43,786 bases of DNA from Paenibacillus arenilitoris (GTDB lineage Bacteria; Bacillota; Bacilli; Paenibacillales; Paenibacillaceae): assembly GCF_014705655.1 (NCBI RefSeq), contig NZ_JACXIY010000050.1:1-43786 (forward strand), written 5' to 3'. A program made the translations under genes and the position numbers. Below the pieces are notes generated by a model. It was not told the DNA's origin. It saw nothing but the letters and a program-made list of their open reading frames with translations, and did no database searches. This document shows, piece by piece, positions 1 to 7,873 of the stretch (position 1 is its first letter; each line of letters opens with the position of its first letter).

Positions 1-917
1 TGATTGTGCCTCCGGGAACGCACGCGTCTTCCGTTCATGCGACGTTTTCGGCCGGAACGATTGCGCTGGACGCCTTCGACATCGCCCACCGCGACCTCTT
101 TCACCTGATGCTCCAAGCACCAATCCACAAAGGCGCGCGTCGTCTTGTGCAGAGCATCCCGAATTTGACGCTCGCTCCTCGAAAGGACGAATTGGAGCGC
201 CCGGCGGTACTTCTTCCATTGGCGGCTGCCTTTTTTGCACCTTGCCATATGACGGTACATTTCCTTGATTTTCTTGTTCCGAAGGCGCTTGATGCTGCGG
301 AGCTTTCGTCCGGTGATGATCACCGCATGCCCGTCTTCCGTGACGGCGGCAATCGCGTGAACTTCCCCCGGATCGACGGCAGCGATCTGGTTCCCGCTTG
401 CCGGCTCGGCGGCGACGCCATCGTCATAGGTAATGGCAAGCTGCAATCCGCGATCATAGATGAGTTCGATTTCCTTTACCCTCCCGACCGGCATGCGAGA
501 GATGAAAACGACAATCGGCTTCTGCCGCTTCCCTTGATGAAGGCCCAGGCTGAGATGAATCTTCCCGTTCTCATGCAAAGTAAAGCTCTGAGTCGCCCAC
601 TTCGTCGAAAAATGCTTTTTCTGCCTGTACGGATAGCGGATGTGGTCGAAGCCTTGCCGTTTTGCTCTTTTGGCATTCTCCCTGGCCCACAAATATTTAT
701 GACAGACCGCCTGGATGCTCTGGCTATGTAACGAATACTTTCTTTTCGTAGCTTTCTGAAGCTGGGTCTGATTGATCCACTTGCCGTGTTCCTGATGATA
801 GGCGCGCGCAATCTCTAGACAGTCGTTCCAAACATCTGCCGAAATACGATTGCACGCAAGCAGGCGATCTACATCCGCTTTGCTCGTGCTGAAGGTCGTT
901 TTGTGGACCCGTATCAA
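1..917 (-). CDS. tnpB: TnpB, RNA-guided endonuclease of an IS200/IS605-type element (5' part, cut by window edge)
   Basis: About 305 codons of an open frame run off the left edge. The sequence reads as the OrfB/TnpB family: a basic N-terminal half rich in Arg, Lys and His, then the RuvC-I motif AVDPGEVHAIAAV with its Asp near residue 182, an Arg/Lys-rich bridge, and a RuvC-II strand EVAVGDVEGVQRN near residue 278. RuvC-III and the zinc finger would lie beyond the window. The family cuts DNA guided by an RNA from the element's end and helps the transposon persist. I chose the TTG start because GAGGG sits 8 nt upstream; an in-frame GTG at 926 is the alternative. Gly occupies the position where canonical TnpB has the catalytic Glu, which may mean a rearranged or lost active site. 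No tnpA is visible. The gene lies where aroE is often found after yqeH. Confidence 0.85.
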   Translation of the reverse strand, partial: MIRVHKTTFSTSKADVDRLLACNRISADVWNDCLEIARAYHQEHGKWINQTQLQKATKRKYSLHSQSIQAVCHKYLWARENAKRAKRQGFDHIRYPYRQKKHFSTKWATQSFTLHENGKIHLSLGLHQGKRQKPIVVFISRMPVGRVKEIELIYDRGLQLAITYDDGVAAEPASGNQIAAVDPGEVHAIAAVTEDGHAVIITGRKLRSIKRLRNKKIKEMYRHMARCKKGSRQWKKYRRALQFVLSRSERQIRDALHKTTRAFVDWCLEHQVKEVAVGDVEGVQRNRSGRKRRMNGRRVRSRRHN

Positions 918-989
918 CCGTTTCACCCTCTTTCGATAATCGAATGGTTGGTACCCGAATCTCTCGGATTTTTCCAAGGAGTTACAGCA

Positions 990-1018
990 ATTATACCAAA
1001 CATATGTTCTTATTGGAA
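990..1018 (-). promoter_or_regulatory. Candidate promoter of tnpB with LexA-like palindrome in the spacer
   Basis: On the minus strand a perfect -10 TATAAT (990-995) is preceded, after 17 nt, by a weak -35 TTCCAA (1013-1018). The spacer contains AGAACATATGTTTG (997-1010), which matches the Bacillus LexA/DinR box CGAACATATGTTCG at 12 of 14 positions and keeps the core AAC-N4-GTT. A repressor bound here would block the polymerase. Transcription would run into tnpB about 65 nt downstream. It could also be the leftover promoter of a lost SOS gene. Confidence 0.45.
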
Positions 1019-1022
1019 AGTG

Positions 1023-1118
1023 ATGAATGAGATGCTGTTTGAAAGTTTTGATCAAAGCGGGCTGCGATTCATCTCGCCACCTGAAGAGGATGGGAGACTT
1101 CTCGCAGCAATGCGTTAA
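1023..1118 (+). CDS. Possible 31-residue ORF, uncertain
   Basis: An ATG frame of 31 codons starts just after the LexA-like palindrome and ends within the yqeH stop codon region, so the two are convergent. Its composition (FISPPEEDGRLLAAMR at the C-terminus) looks more protein-like than random, and GGAAAG precedes the ATG, but only 2 nt away, which is too close. No family is recognised. It may be a remnant of a gene displaced by the tnpB insertion, or chance. Confidence 0.2.
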   Translation: MNEMLFESFDQSGLRFISPPEEDGRLLAAMR

Positions 1119-2239
1119 ATCATCGAGTCGCGGAGCATGACTTTAACGCCCTTTGGCGCGTAGATATCAAGCTGCGCTCCGCCCGTGCCGTTCACTTGGA
1201 TCCAGCCCAGCCCCGAAATGAACACGTCCTTGCCGAATCCACGCTTCACGCGGAGCGAATGCCTCGTCCATGCGGGAATGCTCTCCAGCTCCGCAAGCGT
1301 AGGCCCGCCGAGCAGCTCGCCGCGGTGATCCGCGTACAGCTCGTCAGCGCGCTCGAGCTTCGTCCGATGCACGTTAAGCGCATTGGAGATGTAGAGCGTG
1401 AACGATTGGCGGTCGCCCTCGACGAAGTCGAACCGCACCAGACTTCCGATAAACAGCGTCTGCCCGGAATTGAGCTGGTAGACGAGCGGCTTGATCGGCT
1501 TGTCCGGCAGCAGCGCGCCGAGAAAGCTGCGAGGCACGATCTCGGTCATGCGCGATTCGTAGACGATGCCGGGCGTGTCGATGATCGCTTTGCCGTCGTC
1601 GAGCGGGATATGCACGGCATCGAGCGTCGTTCCCGGATAACGGGACGTCGTAAGCTCCCGCTCCATGTCGCTGTAATCCCGGATGAGCCGGTTGATGAGC
1701 GTCGACTTGCCGACGTTCGTGGCGCCGACCACGTAAACGTCGCGCCCGTTCCTGTACCGGTCGAGCGCGTCGATGACATGCTCGAACCCGATGTTCCGCT
1801 TCGCGCTGCACAGCACGACGTCGACGGTGCGCAGCCCCTCCGCCTTCGCTTGCTTCTGCACCCAATTCCGCAGCCGGTTCACGTTCATCGATTTCGGCAG
1901 CAGATCGATCTTGTTTACAACGAGCAGTACCGGATTGTTGCCGACGAACCGCTGCAAGCCGGATATGAGGCTGCCTTCGAAATCGTACAGGTCGACGATA
2001 TGGACGACAAGGCTGTCCGTGCTGCCGATGCTGCCAAGCAGCCTCAAGAAGTCGTCCTGATCGACCGCGATCGACGAAGCTTCATTATAATTGCGGATGC
2101 GGAAGCATCGCTGGCAAATAACCGGATCGCGCCCCATGGCCGCGACCGGCAAATAGCCGGGCCTCTCCGGCTGCTCCGTCTGAAGCTGGACGCCGCAGCC
2201 CGCGCACGACGATGTCTGACTTTGGTGTTGTTCGTTCAC
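1115..2239 (-). CDS. yqeH: YqeH, circularly permuted ribosome-biogenesis GTPase
   Basis: This 374-residue cytoplasmic GTPase assists maturation of the 30S ribosomal subunit in Bacillus. An N-terminal zinc-binding knuckle (Cys12/Cys15 and Cys42/Cys45) precedes a GTPase domain with circularly permuted motif order: G4 NKID (109-112), G5 SAK (145-147), then G1 GATNVGKS (172-179), G2 PGTT (202-205) and G3 DTPG (221-224). That order is diagnostic of the YqeH/YlqF/RsgA group. The GTG start overlaps the yqeG stop codon (GTGA) and is preceded by GAGGGGG, so the two genes are translationally coupled. Length matches the family (B. subtilis about 366). In many Bacillales aroE, yhbY and nadD follow; here a tnpB follows instead. 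Confidence 0.97.
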   Translation of the reverse strand: MNEQHQSQTSSCAGCGVQLQTEQPERPGYLPVAAMGRDPVICQRCFRIRNYNEASSIAVDQDDFLRLLGSIGSTDSLVVHIVDLYDFEGSLISGLQRFVGNNPVLLVVNKIDLLPKSMNVNRLRNWVQKQAKAEGLRTVDVVLCSAKRNIGFEHVIDALDRYRNGRDVYVVGATNVGKSTLINRLIRDYSDMERELTTSRYPGTTLDAVHIPLDDGKAIIDTPGIVYESRMTEIVPRSFLGALLPDKPIKPLVYQLNSGQTLFIGSLVRFDFVEGDRQSFTLYISNALNVHRTKLERADELYADHRGELLGGPTLAELESIPAWTRHSLRVKRGFGKDVFISGLGWIQVNGTGGAQLDIYAPKGVKVMLRDSMI

Positions 2240-2760
2240 TTCGTATCCCCCTCGTACCATAACCCTTTTTTCCGCAGGCGGATCAGCGCGACCCGCTCGA
2301 TCATCCGGTTCACCCGCGTCATGACGCCTTCGTCCGCCGGAGCGATCGGCGTGACCAGAATCGTATATAGTCCCATCCGGTTGCCGCCAAGCACGTCCGT
2401 CATCATTTGATCGCCGATGACGACGGTCTGCTCGGGTCCTAGTCCAAGCAATTGAAGCGCCTTGCGGAACGCTTTCGCCGCCGGCTTGCGCGCGGCGTGA
2501 ATATAAGGAATATTGAGCGGCGAGGCGAATCGCCCCACGCGCGAATCGTTGTTGTTGGATACGATTACGACATGGAAGCCGCGCGCGCGCACGGCGTCGA
2601 GCCAAAGCACGAGCTCGGGCGTCGCGAGCGCCTCCTTCGCGCCGACAAGCGTATTGTCCAAATCCGTTATGATGCCGCGGACCCCCCGCGACTCCAGCTC
2701 ATCCAAATTGATTTCATAGACCGAATTCACGCGCATATGCGGCAACAGCCGTTCAAACAT
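2236..2760 (-). CDS. yqeG: YqeG family HAD-type phosphatase
   Basis: A 174-residue HAD-superfamily (subclass IIIA) phosphatase. The nucleophile motif DLDNT is at residues 33-37, motif II is VIVSNNN, and the C-terminal GDQMMTDVLGGNRMG carries the Mg-binding acidic residues. The family is related to the mitochondrial Gep4 phosphatidylglycerophosphate phosphatase, so a lipid or nucleotide phosphate is the likely substrate, but specificity cannot be read from the sequence. ATG with AGAGGGAT upstream. It is first in the yqeG-yqeH operon, overlaps yqeH by 4 nt and has its own promoter. Confidence 0.95.
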   Translation of the reverse strand: MFERLLPHMRVNSVYEINLDELESRGVRGIITDLDNTLVGAKEALATPELVLWLDAVRARGFHVVIVSNNNDSRVGRFASPLNIPYIHAARKPAAKAFRKALQLLGLGPEQTVVIGDQMMTDVLGGNRMGLYTILVTPIAPADEGVMTRVNRMIERVALIRLRKKGLWYEGDTK

Positions 2761-2799
2761 AATCGATATCCCTCTGCTTTCTGCCTGCTATCTTACGAA

Positions 2800-2829
2800 A
2801 CTATACCATACAAACCAAATTTGTTGCAA
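2800..2829 (-). promoter_or_regulatory. SigA-type promoter of yqeG-yqeH
   Basis: On the minus strand -35 TTGCAA (2824-2829) and -10 TATAGT (2800-2805) are separated by 18 nt and lie about 40 nt upstream of the yqeG ATG. The -35 directly abuts the terminator of the preceding operon, leaving no spare space between units. Confidence 0.6.
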
Positions 2830-2866
2830 AAAAATACCGCCCCCATTAGGATGGTCAGGCGGTATT
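2826..2866 (-). terminator. Rho-independent terminator of the MoxR-DUF58-transglutaminase operon
   Basis: A 9-bp perfect stem (AATACCGCC at 2833-2841 with GGCGGTATT at 2858-2866) is followed on the minus strand by a run of seven T. It lies 48 nt after the transglutaminase stop codon. Confidence 0.85.
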
Positions 2867-2914
2867 CCCGTTATTACATTCGGCGCGGCCCGTAAGGCCG
2901 CCGCTTCGCGGCCG

Positions 2915-5167
2915 TTATCGCAGCTGATCGATCAGCGATCGGACCTTCACGACGAAGCGGTCGGCTTCCTCGGCGGTCGCGACGGACCGGCCGTATTTCG
3001 CCTGCTCGAAGCCGTCCAGCACCGCTCTGAAATCGTCCCGCAGCCGTTTCCGGCTTTGCGACCAGCGTAGCACCGCTTCCCGGAGCGTCTCGTGATCGGA
3101 CCGCTCGAGGCCGCGTTTCCTACAGATGCGAAGCAGCTTCTGCGTCTCGATCACCATCCGGTCGTTGTTCGTATACGAGCCGTGACGAAGCTTGCGCCAG
3201 AAGAAGACGATTTGTTTGCGGCGAACGAACAACAGGTAAGCTGCCGCGGCCGCCAGGAGAGCGGCCGAGCTCCACAACCAGAAGCCGGCGTTCGATTCGC
3301 GCTCGATCGCGACGGGATCGGCCGCCTCCGTCACGGTTTCTTCCGTCTCGGGCAGGACTTCCGGTTCTTCTTCGGCGAACGTGTTCGGGAAGGTGAAGCC
3401 GGCCGTCGCCTCGAACGGAACCCATCCGAAGCCTTCGAAATAAATTTCGACCCACGAGTGGGCGTCCGAGTTCCGGACCGTATAGGTGCCGGCGCCCGCC
3501 GGATTGATGTCCTCCTCCAAATAATCGCCGGGAGGGCCGTAGGTATTGACCGGCAGCGTTCCCGGAGCGAACCCCTTCACCCATCTTGCCGGCAGACCGA
3601 GGCTGCGCGCCATGACCGCCATCGAGGTGGAGAAATAATCGCAGTAGCCTTCCTTCAGCTCGAACAGGAATTGATCGACGAAATCGCCGGAGTCGCCAGT
3701 CAGCTTCGTCAAATCCGGCTTGTTATTGTAAGTGAAATTCAGCCTGAGGTAAGATTCGAGCAGTCTCGCCTTGTCATAGTCGTTCGTCCCCTCCGCCGTC
3801 GCTTCCTCGGCCAGGTCCCTGACCCGCTGCGGCAGCGAATCCGGCAGCTGCAAATAATAAGCGTTGCGGACGGCGTCCGCCCTGTCGCTCCAGCCGGCGT
3901 TCGCCGCCCGAAGCTTCTCTTCGTCGAGCAGCGCCACGGTCGAGGTCACGGAATAGGATTCGGGATATCTCTTCCTCTGCATCGACCAATTCAGAAGCCG
4001 AAGCTCCCACGAATCCGGAGCCCACGCCAGGTCGCTCGGGAAGTTCGCCTCTTCCGAGCCGATCCAATTGACTCTCGTCACCGGCGCGGCGGCGAACAGC
4101 ACCGGATAGACGTCCTTGCGGATCATCGTGACGATCTGATTGACCTCGATCGTGCCGGCGACCGGATCGTCCGCCCCGGTCGGCAGCTTCGCGCCTTTCC
4201 CGACGCCCATGATGGACGCGTTCTCCATGTCGCCGTCGTCCGTCCATCCAGCGCCGGAGTAGAATGCCTTCGACTCGCCGCGCCAGTAGCTGCGGTGCGA
4301 GGTCGATATGGTCATCATCGGCGAATAATCGTATTCGAAGCCGCCGCCCAGCTGCTCGTCGCTTCGGCTGTAACCGGAGCTCGCGTCCCCCGTGCTGCCG
4401 GGCGCCGCGGCTTCCGTCCCCTTGTCTCCGAGAAACACCTGTACGGACTCGCCCTTCGATTGCTTCCATAGCGTATAAGGATCCTGCAGGAGCGGAGACA
4501 AGGACGGCATGTTCAATCCGACTGCCATTAATACGGTCAAGACGAGCGCGATCGGCACGATTAATTGAAGCGGATATTCCAGCAGCTCCTTCCAGCTGCT
4601 CGGATGTTCTCGCTGCAGCTTGGAGAGATGGGCGGCCACGAGCCACAGCAGTCCGATGAAGACGACCATCCCCACTTCGTCCCACAGCCAGATCGGGGTG
4701 AACGAATCGGCTATCGTGAGCGTCAGCAAGCTGACGCCGATGAGGCCGAACATCCTGACCCGCGTCGTCGTCCACGAGGCGAATAACGCGTAGATCAGCA
4801 GCAGGAAGCAGCTGATCCAGATGAACGGGTGCAGCTGCGCGGTATGCGCCTGCAGCCACCAAATCCATTCCTGCCAACGCTCCGGTCTCGAAATGAGCCA
4901 TTCCATCCCGGAGAACCGCGTCGTGATGTAGACGGCCGCCGCCGCTTGAACAAGCAGCTTCGCAAGCCGCCACCGCAGCGGGAGCAGCAGGTCGACCGCC
5001 AGAGCGGCGAAGATCGTGCAATAGGCGACGCGGTATGTCTCTTCCCACCAATAATCTTCGAATATCGCGATCGTATTCGTCAGGATGACGGCAACGAAAA
5101 TAAAGATAAGCTTCGTATACCAATGATTAGCCAGGTATGCCGCAAGCGGCTTCAAAGTCCGCTTCAT
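2915..5167 (-). CDS. Membrane-bound transglutaminase-like protein (TgpA/YebA type)
   Basis: A 750-residue integral membrane protein. The first roughly 250 residues hold several hydrophobic segments (TgpA-type N-terminal region). An extracytoplasmic transglutaminase core follows, with Cys near residue 508 (EGYCDYFST), His near 569 (DAHSWVEIYF) and the acidic position PFEAT near 585; the third member is Glu, where Asp is the common residue. Another membrane segment and a cytoplasmic DUF4129-like tail finish the protein. The ATG overlaps the stop of the DUF58 gene (ATGA) with GGAGGAGGA upstream, so it is coupled to it. The order MoxR-DUF58-transglutaminase matches B. subtilis yeaC-yeaD-yebA. The family is suspected of acting on cell-envelope proteins, but no substrate is known. 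Confidence 0.93.
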   Translation of the reverse strand: MKRTLKPLAAYLANHWYTKLIFIFVAVILTNTIAIFEDYWWEETYRVAYCTIFAALAVDLLLPLRWRLAKLLVQAAAAVYITTRFSGMEWLISRPERWQEWIWWLQAHTAQLHPFIWISCFLLLIYALFASWTTTRVRMFGLIGVSLLTLTIADSFTPIWLWDEVGMVVFIGLLWLVAAHLSKLQREHPSSWKELLEYPLQLIVPIALVLTVLMAVGLNMPSLSPLLQDPYTLWKQSKGESVQVFLGDKGTEAAAPGSTGDASSGYSRSDEQLGGGFEYDYSPMMTISTSHRSYWRGESKAFYSGAGWTDDGDMENASIMGVGKGAKLPTGADDPVAGTIEVNQIVTMIRKDVYPVLFAAAPVTRVNWIGSEEANFPSDLAWAPDSWELRLLNWSMQRKRYPESYSVTSTVALLDEEKLRAANAGWSDRADAVRNAYYLQLPDSLPQRVRDLAEEATAEGTNDYDKARLLESYLRLNFTYNNKPDLTKLTGDSGDFVDQFLFELKEGYCDYFSTSMAVMARSLGLPARWVKGFAPGTLPVNTYGPPGDYLEEDINPAGAGTYTVRNSDAHSWVEIYFEGFGWVPFEATAGFTFPNTFAEEEPEVLPETEETVTEAADPVAIERESNAGFWLWSSAALLAAAAAYLLFVRRKQIVFFWRKLRHGSYTNNDRMVIETQKLLRICRKRGLERSDHETLREAVLRWSQSRKRLRDDFRAVLDGFEQAKYGRSVATAEEADRFVVKVRSLIDQLR

Positions 5168-6411
5168 GCGATTCCTCCTCCTTCCAATACGACCGGAAGC
5201 TCCTGAAGCTGACGGATTTCGAACACCGGCCAGCCTCGCTCGCGCATGGCTTTCCTCCAGGCCGGCTGATGGCCCGGCTTGTCGGCAGGCGTAGAAATGT
5301 GGAGCAGACACGGCAAAATGCCTTTGCGCGACAACCATTCCATGCTGCGTATCGTGTCCGCGCCCGTATCCGGCGAGATGACGATCGCGAAGCAGCCGGG
5401 CTCCAGCATCGAGTCGGCGAGCTGCAGCGAGGCATACAGCGGACGGGCGGCGTCGGCATCGACGAAGGTCAAGTGCTTCATGGTCATATTGCGCTGCTCG
5501 ATGCCGGACTTCGGCGCGATCATCGTCATCGTCTCGCCGACGGAGAGCAGCCCCATTGCCGTGTCCTCCTTCAGGCCGTTCTCCAGCAAGGAGGCGGCGG
5601 CGGATACGGCAAGCTCGAAACGGCCGGCCGCATCTTCCCCGTATGCCGCCTGATGCCGGTCGAGGACGACGAGCGTGCGCGGCAGCGATTCCCGCTCGAA
5701 CGCCTTCGACTTCCATTCGCCGGTTTTGGCCGTCGCGTTCCAATGGACGCGCGACAAGCGGTCGCCGTACAAATATTCGCGCACGCCGTTGATTTGCGTC
5801 GTTTCCTTCGCGGAGCGCGACGCGATCGCGTGCGAATACGGGCCGCGGATGCCGCGCTGAACCCCGTGCCATTGCCGGAGCGGCACCGTCTGGGGAAGCA
5901 CGCTGAACACGGTCTCCGAGCCGAACTGGCCGGCATGCTCGAACAAGCCGAATACGTCGTATGAAAGGCATTCCGTATGCGTAAACCGGTACTCCCCCCG
6001 CTGAAGCGGCGGCGTCTGATACGTCACCTGCCCGGATCGCTTCCAGTTCGGGACGAAGGACGTTTCGAAAGCGAGCTTCTGCCCGTTATGGCGCTGCAGC
6101 CGATCTCTGACGATGACGTAAGGAAGCGGGTAATAGCCCGGGATTTTCACGTTCAGGCTGACGTCCAGCGAGCTGCCAGCCGACAGCGAGTGATCCATCG
6201 CCGCGCCCCCCGAGCTCGCGTATACCCGGCTGCCGTTCACGCGATGGATGCCGCTCCATCTTCCGAGCACTAAATATAGCAAAAGCAAATTCAATATCAT
6301 AAAGAGCATGAAAGCGGTCTTGCCGCCTTGGAACAAAAAATAAAACAGACTGGCCGTATAAATGACTGCTACCAGCTGCCAGCGCAGCTTCGAAGATTTC
6401 GCCGCCGCCAT
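5164..6411 (-). CDS. DUF58 domain membrane protein (YeaD type)
   Basis: This 415-residue protein begins with two adjacent hydrophobic segments (about residues 12-50). It contains the DUF58 signature VREYLYGDRLSRVHWNATAK near residues 205-225, including the G-D and W-x-A-x-A/T-A-K elements typical of the family, within a von Willebrand A-like fold. DUF58 proteins accompany MoxR ATPases and are thought to be their partners or clients. The ATG lies 4 nt beyond the MoxR stop without an obvious ribosome binding site, so translation is probably coupled. Its own stop overlaps the transglutaminase start. Confidence 0.93.
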   Translation of the reverse strand: MAAAKSSKLRWQLVAVIYTASLFYFLFQGGKTAFMLFMILNLLLLYLVLGRWSGIHRVNGSRVYASSGGAAMDHSLSAGSSLDVSLNVKIPGYYPLPYVIVRDRLQRHNGQKLAFETSFVPNWKRSGQVTYQTPPLQRGEYRFTHTECLSYDVFGLFEHAGQFGSETVFSVLPQTVPLRQWHGVQRGIRGPYSHAIASRSAKETTQINGVREYLYGDRLSRVHWNATAKTGEWKSKAFERESLPRTLVVLDRHQAAYGEDAAGRFELAVSAAASLLENGLKEDTAMGLLSVGETMTMIAPKSGIEQRNMTMKHLTFVDADAARPLYASLQLADSMLEPGCFAIVISPDTGADTIRSMEWLSRKGILPCLLHISTPADKPGHQPAWRKAMRERGWPVFEIRQLQELPVVLEGGGIA

Positions 6412-6415
6412 CGGA

Positions 6416-7372
6416 CTAGCGCTCTAGCCTGACCGGCACTTTCGTGGATTGAATGACCTGCGCGACGATATCCTCCGCCCTCACGCCGTTCATTCTCGCT
6501 TCGGTGCGGAGCAGCAGTCGATGCGACAGCACGTAAGGCGCCAGCTCCTTCACGTCGTCCGGCGTAACGAAGCTCCGCTGCCGGATATACGCGCTTGCCT
6601 TCGACGCCCTCGCGAGCGCCAGCGCCGCCCGCGGGCTTGCGCCGAGCAGAACGCTCGCGTGCTCCCTCGTGCCGCGGATCAAGCTGACCAAATATTTGCC
6701 GACGGCGTCGTCGATGTGCACGCCGAGCACCTGCTCCTGGATATGGAGCATGTCTTCGATGCCCATCATCGGCTCGATCCTCTCCGACGGGTGGATGCCT
6801 TCATTGGACATGACCATGCGATGCTCGTCGGCTTCGCTCGGATAACCGAGCGACAGCTTCATCATGAACCGGTCGAGCTGCGCCTCGGGCAGCGTGTAGG
6901 TGCCCTCGAACTCGATCGGGTTTTGCGTCGCCAGCAGCACGAACGGGCGCGGCAGCTCATACGTGTCGCCGTCCACCGTCACATGCCCCTCCTCCATCGC
7001 TTCGAGAAGAGCGGATTGGGTTTTCGTCGTCGCCCTGTTAATCTCGTCGGCGAGCAATATATTGGACATGACCGGACCCGGACGGAATAAAAACGTTTCC
7101 TGCTTCGGATGATAAATGGAAACGCCCGTAATGTCGGTCGGGAGCAGATCGGGATTGCACTGAATCCGGCGGAATTGGCCGCCGATCGATTTGGCGAGCG
7201 CTTTTACAAGCTGCGTTTTGCCTGTGCCGGGAACGTCTTCGAGAAGCACGTGTCCGCCCGCGATAACGGCGATGAGCAGTCTTTGGATTTCCTCCTGTTT
7301 GCCAAGGATACAAGATTCTAAGTTACGGAGAATGGAAGCACATAATTGCATGTCTGCAGGACGAATATCCAT
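6416..7372 (-). CDS. MoxR-family AAA+ ATPase (YeaC type)
   Basis: A 318-residue cytoplasmic AAA+ ATPase of the MoxR family, chaperone-like enzymes that mature or activate partner proteins. Walker A DVPGTGKT is at residues 46-53, Walker B LLADEINRA at 106-114, sensor 1 ATQNP follows, and the C-terminal lid has SPRAALAL. The chosen ATG is preceded by GGGAGG nine nt upstream; a longer open frame upstream has no ribosome binding site and is not conserved in character. It is the first gene of a three-gene operon with DUF58 and transglutaminase. A possible -10 TAAAAT lies about 50 nt upstream. Confidence 0.95.
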   Translation of the reverse strand: MDIRPADMQLCASILRNLESCILGKQEEIQRLLIAVIAGGHVLLEDVPGTGKTQLVKALAKSIGGQFRRIQCNPDLLPTDITGVSIYHPKQETFLFRPGPVMSNILLADEINRATTKTQSALLEAMEEGHVTVDGDTYELPRPFVLLATQNPIEFEGTYTLPEAQLDRFMMKLSLGYPSEADEHRMVMSNEGIHPSERIEPMMGIEDMLHIQEQVLGVHIDDAVGKYLVSLIRGTREHASVLLGASPRAALALARASKASAYIRQRSFVTPDDVKELAPYVLSHRLLLRTEARMNGVRAEDIVAQVIQSTKVPVRLER

Positions 7373-7463
7373 TTGATGACCTCCCGGATCGTATGCTAGT
7401 AATAAAATGATTAATACTACTATTTTACAGTACTTCCTTTCCGGTACACAAACGTTTTCGCTC

Positions 7464-7500
7464 CAAAAAAAATTGGAAGATCCCACAGGGATCTTCCAAT
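7464..7500 (-). terminator. Terminator of the spoVA operon
   Basis: A perfect 13-bp stem (7472-7484 with 7488-7500) has a 3-nt loop and is followed on the minus strand by eight or more T. It ends 17 nt after the spoVAE stop codon and separates sporulation genes from the MoxR operon. Confidence 0.9.
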
Positions 7501-7516
7501 GCAAGGAAAGCTAGCT

Positions 7517-7867
7517 TCATCCTTTTGGCCGCACGACCAGCGCGGCCAAGAACGAGAAGATGATCGCGGCCGATATCCCGGCGCTCGTCACTTTGAAGAT
7601 GCCGGAGATGACGCCGATCCAGCCTTGGCTGTGCAGCTCGGTCAGCGCGCCGTGCACGAGCGCGTTGCCGAAGCTCGTAATCGGCACGGTTGCGCCCGCC
7701 CCGGCGAATTTGACGAGCGGCTCATACAGGTCGAACCCGTCCACGATGGCGCCGATTACGACGAGCGTGGCCATCGTATGAGCCGGGGTCAGCTTCATGA
7801 CGTCAAACATCAATTGCCCGAGCACGCAAATCGCGCCGCCGACAAGAAAAGCCCACAAAAAAATCAT
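7517..7867 (-). CDS. spoVAE: SpoVAE (SpoVAEb), spore dipicolinate channel subunit
   Basis: A 116-residue, very hydrophobic protein with three or four membrane segments and the family signatures GGAICVLGQL near the N-terminus and AGAGATVPITSFGNALVHGA in the middle. SpoVAC and SpoVAE are homologous, and the equivalent stretch is visible in the spoVAC product of this operon. SpoVA proteins sit in the inner spore membrane and move Ca-dipicolinate in during sporulation and out during germination. It is last in the spoVAC-spoVAD-spoVAE operon, 6 nt after spoVAD, and is followed by a strong terminator. Confidence 0.95.
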   Translation of the reverse strand: MIFLWAFLVGGAICVLGQLMFDVMKLTPAHTMATLVVIGAIVDGFDLYEPLVKFAGAGATVPITSFGNALVHGALTELHSQGWIGVISGIFKVTSAGISAAIIFSFLAALVVRPKG

Positions 7868-7873
7868 ATCCGC

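Noticed and set aside
6..731. Plus-strand open frame of 241 codons at the left edge
   Set aside because: It is the complement of the tnpB coding sequence, which shows clear family motifs; the plus frame has no ribosome binding site or recognisable motif.
903..1022. Upstream extension of the 31-codon frame to 71 codons
   Set aside because: The extension overlaps the promoter and 5' end of tnpB and has no start signal; only the short version was kept, with low confidence.
1196..2410. Long plus-strand open frame opposite yqeH
   Set aside because: Antisense to yqeH; its length comes from high GC content, and the product is Arg/Asp/Val-rich without domain motifs.
2915..5971. Transglutaminase frame extended to about 1018 codons
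   Set aside because: The extra N-terminal part overlaps the DUF58 gene out of frame and is Arg-rich low-complexity; the ATG at 5167 has a strong GGAGGAGGA and the usual membrane N-terminus.
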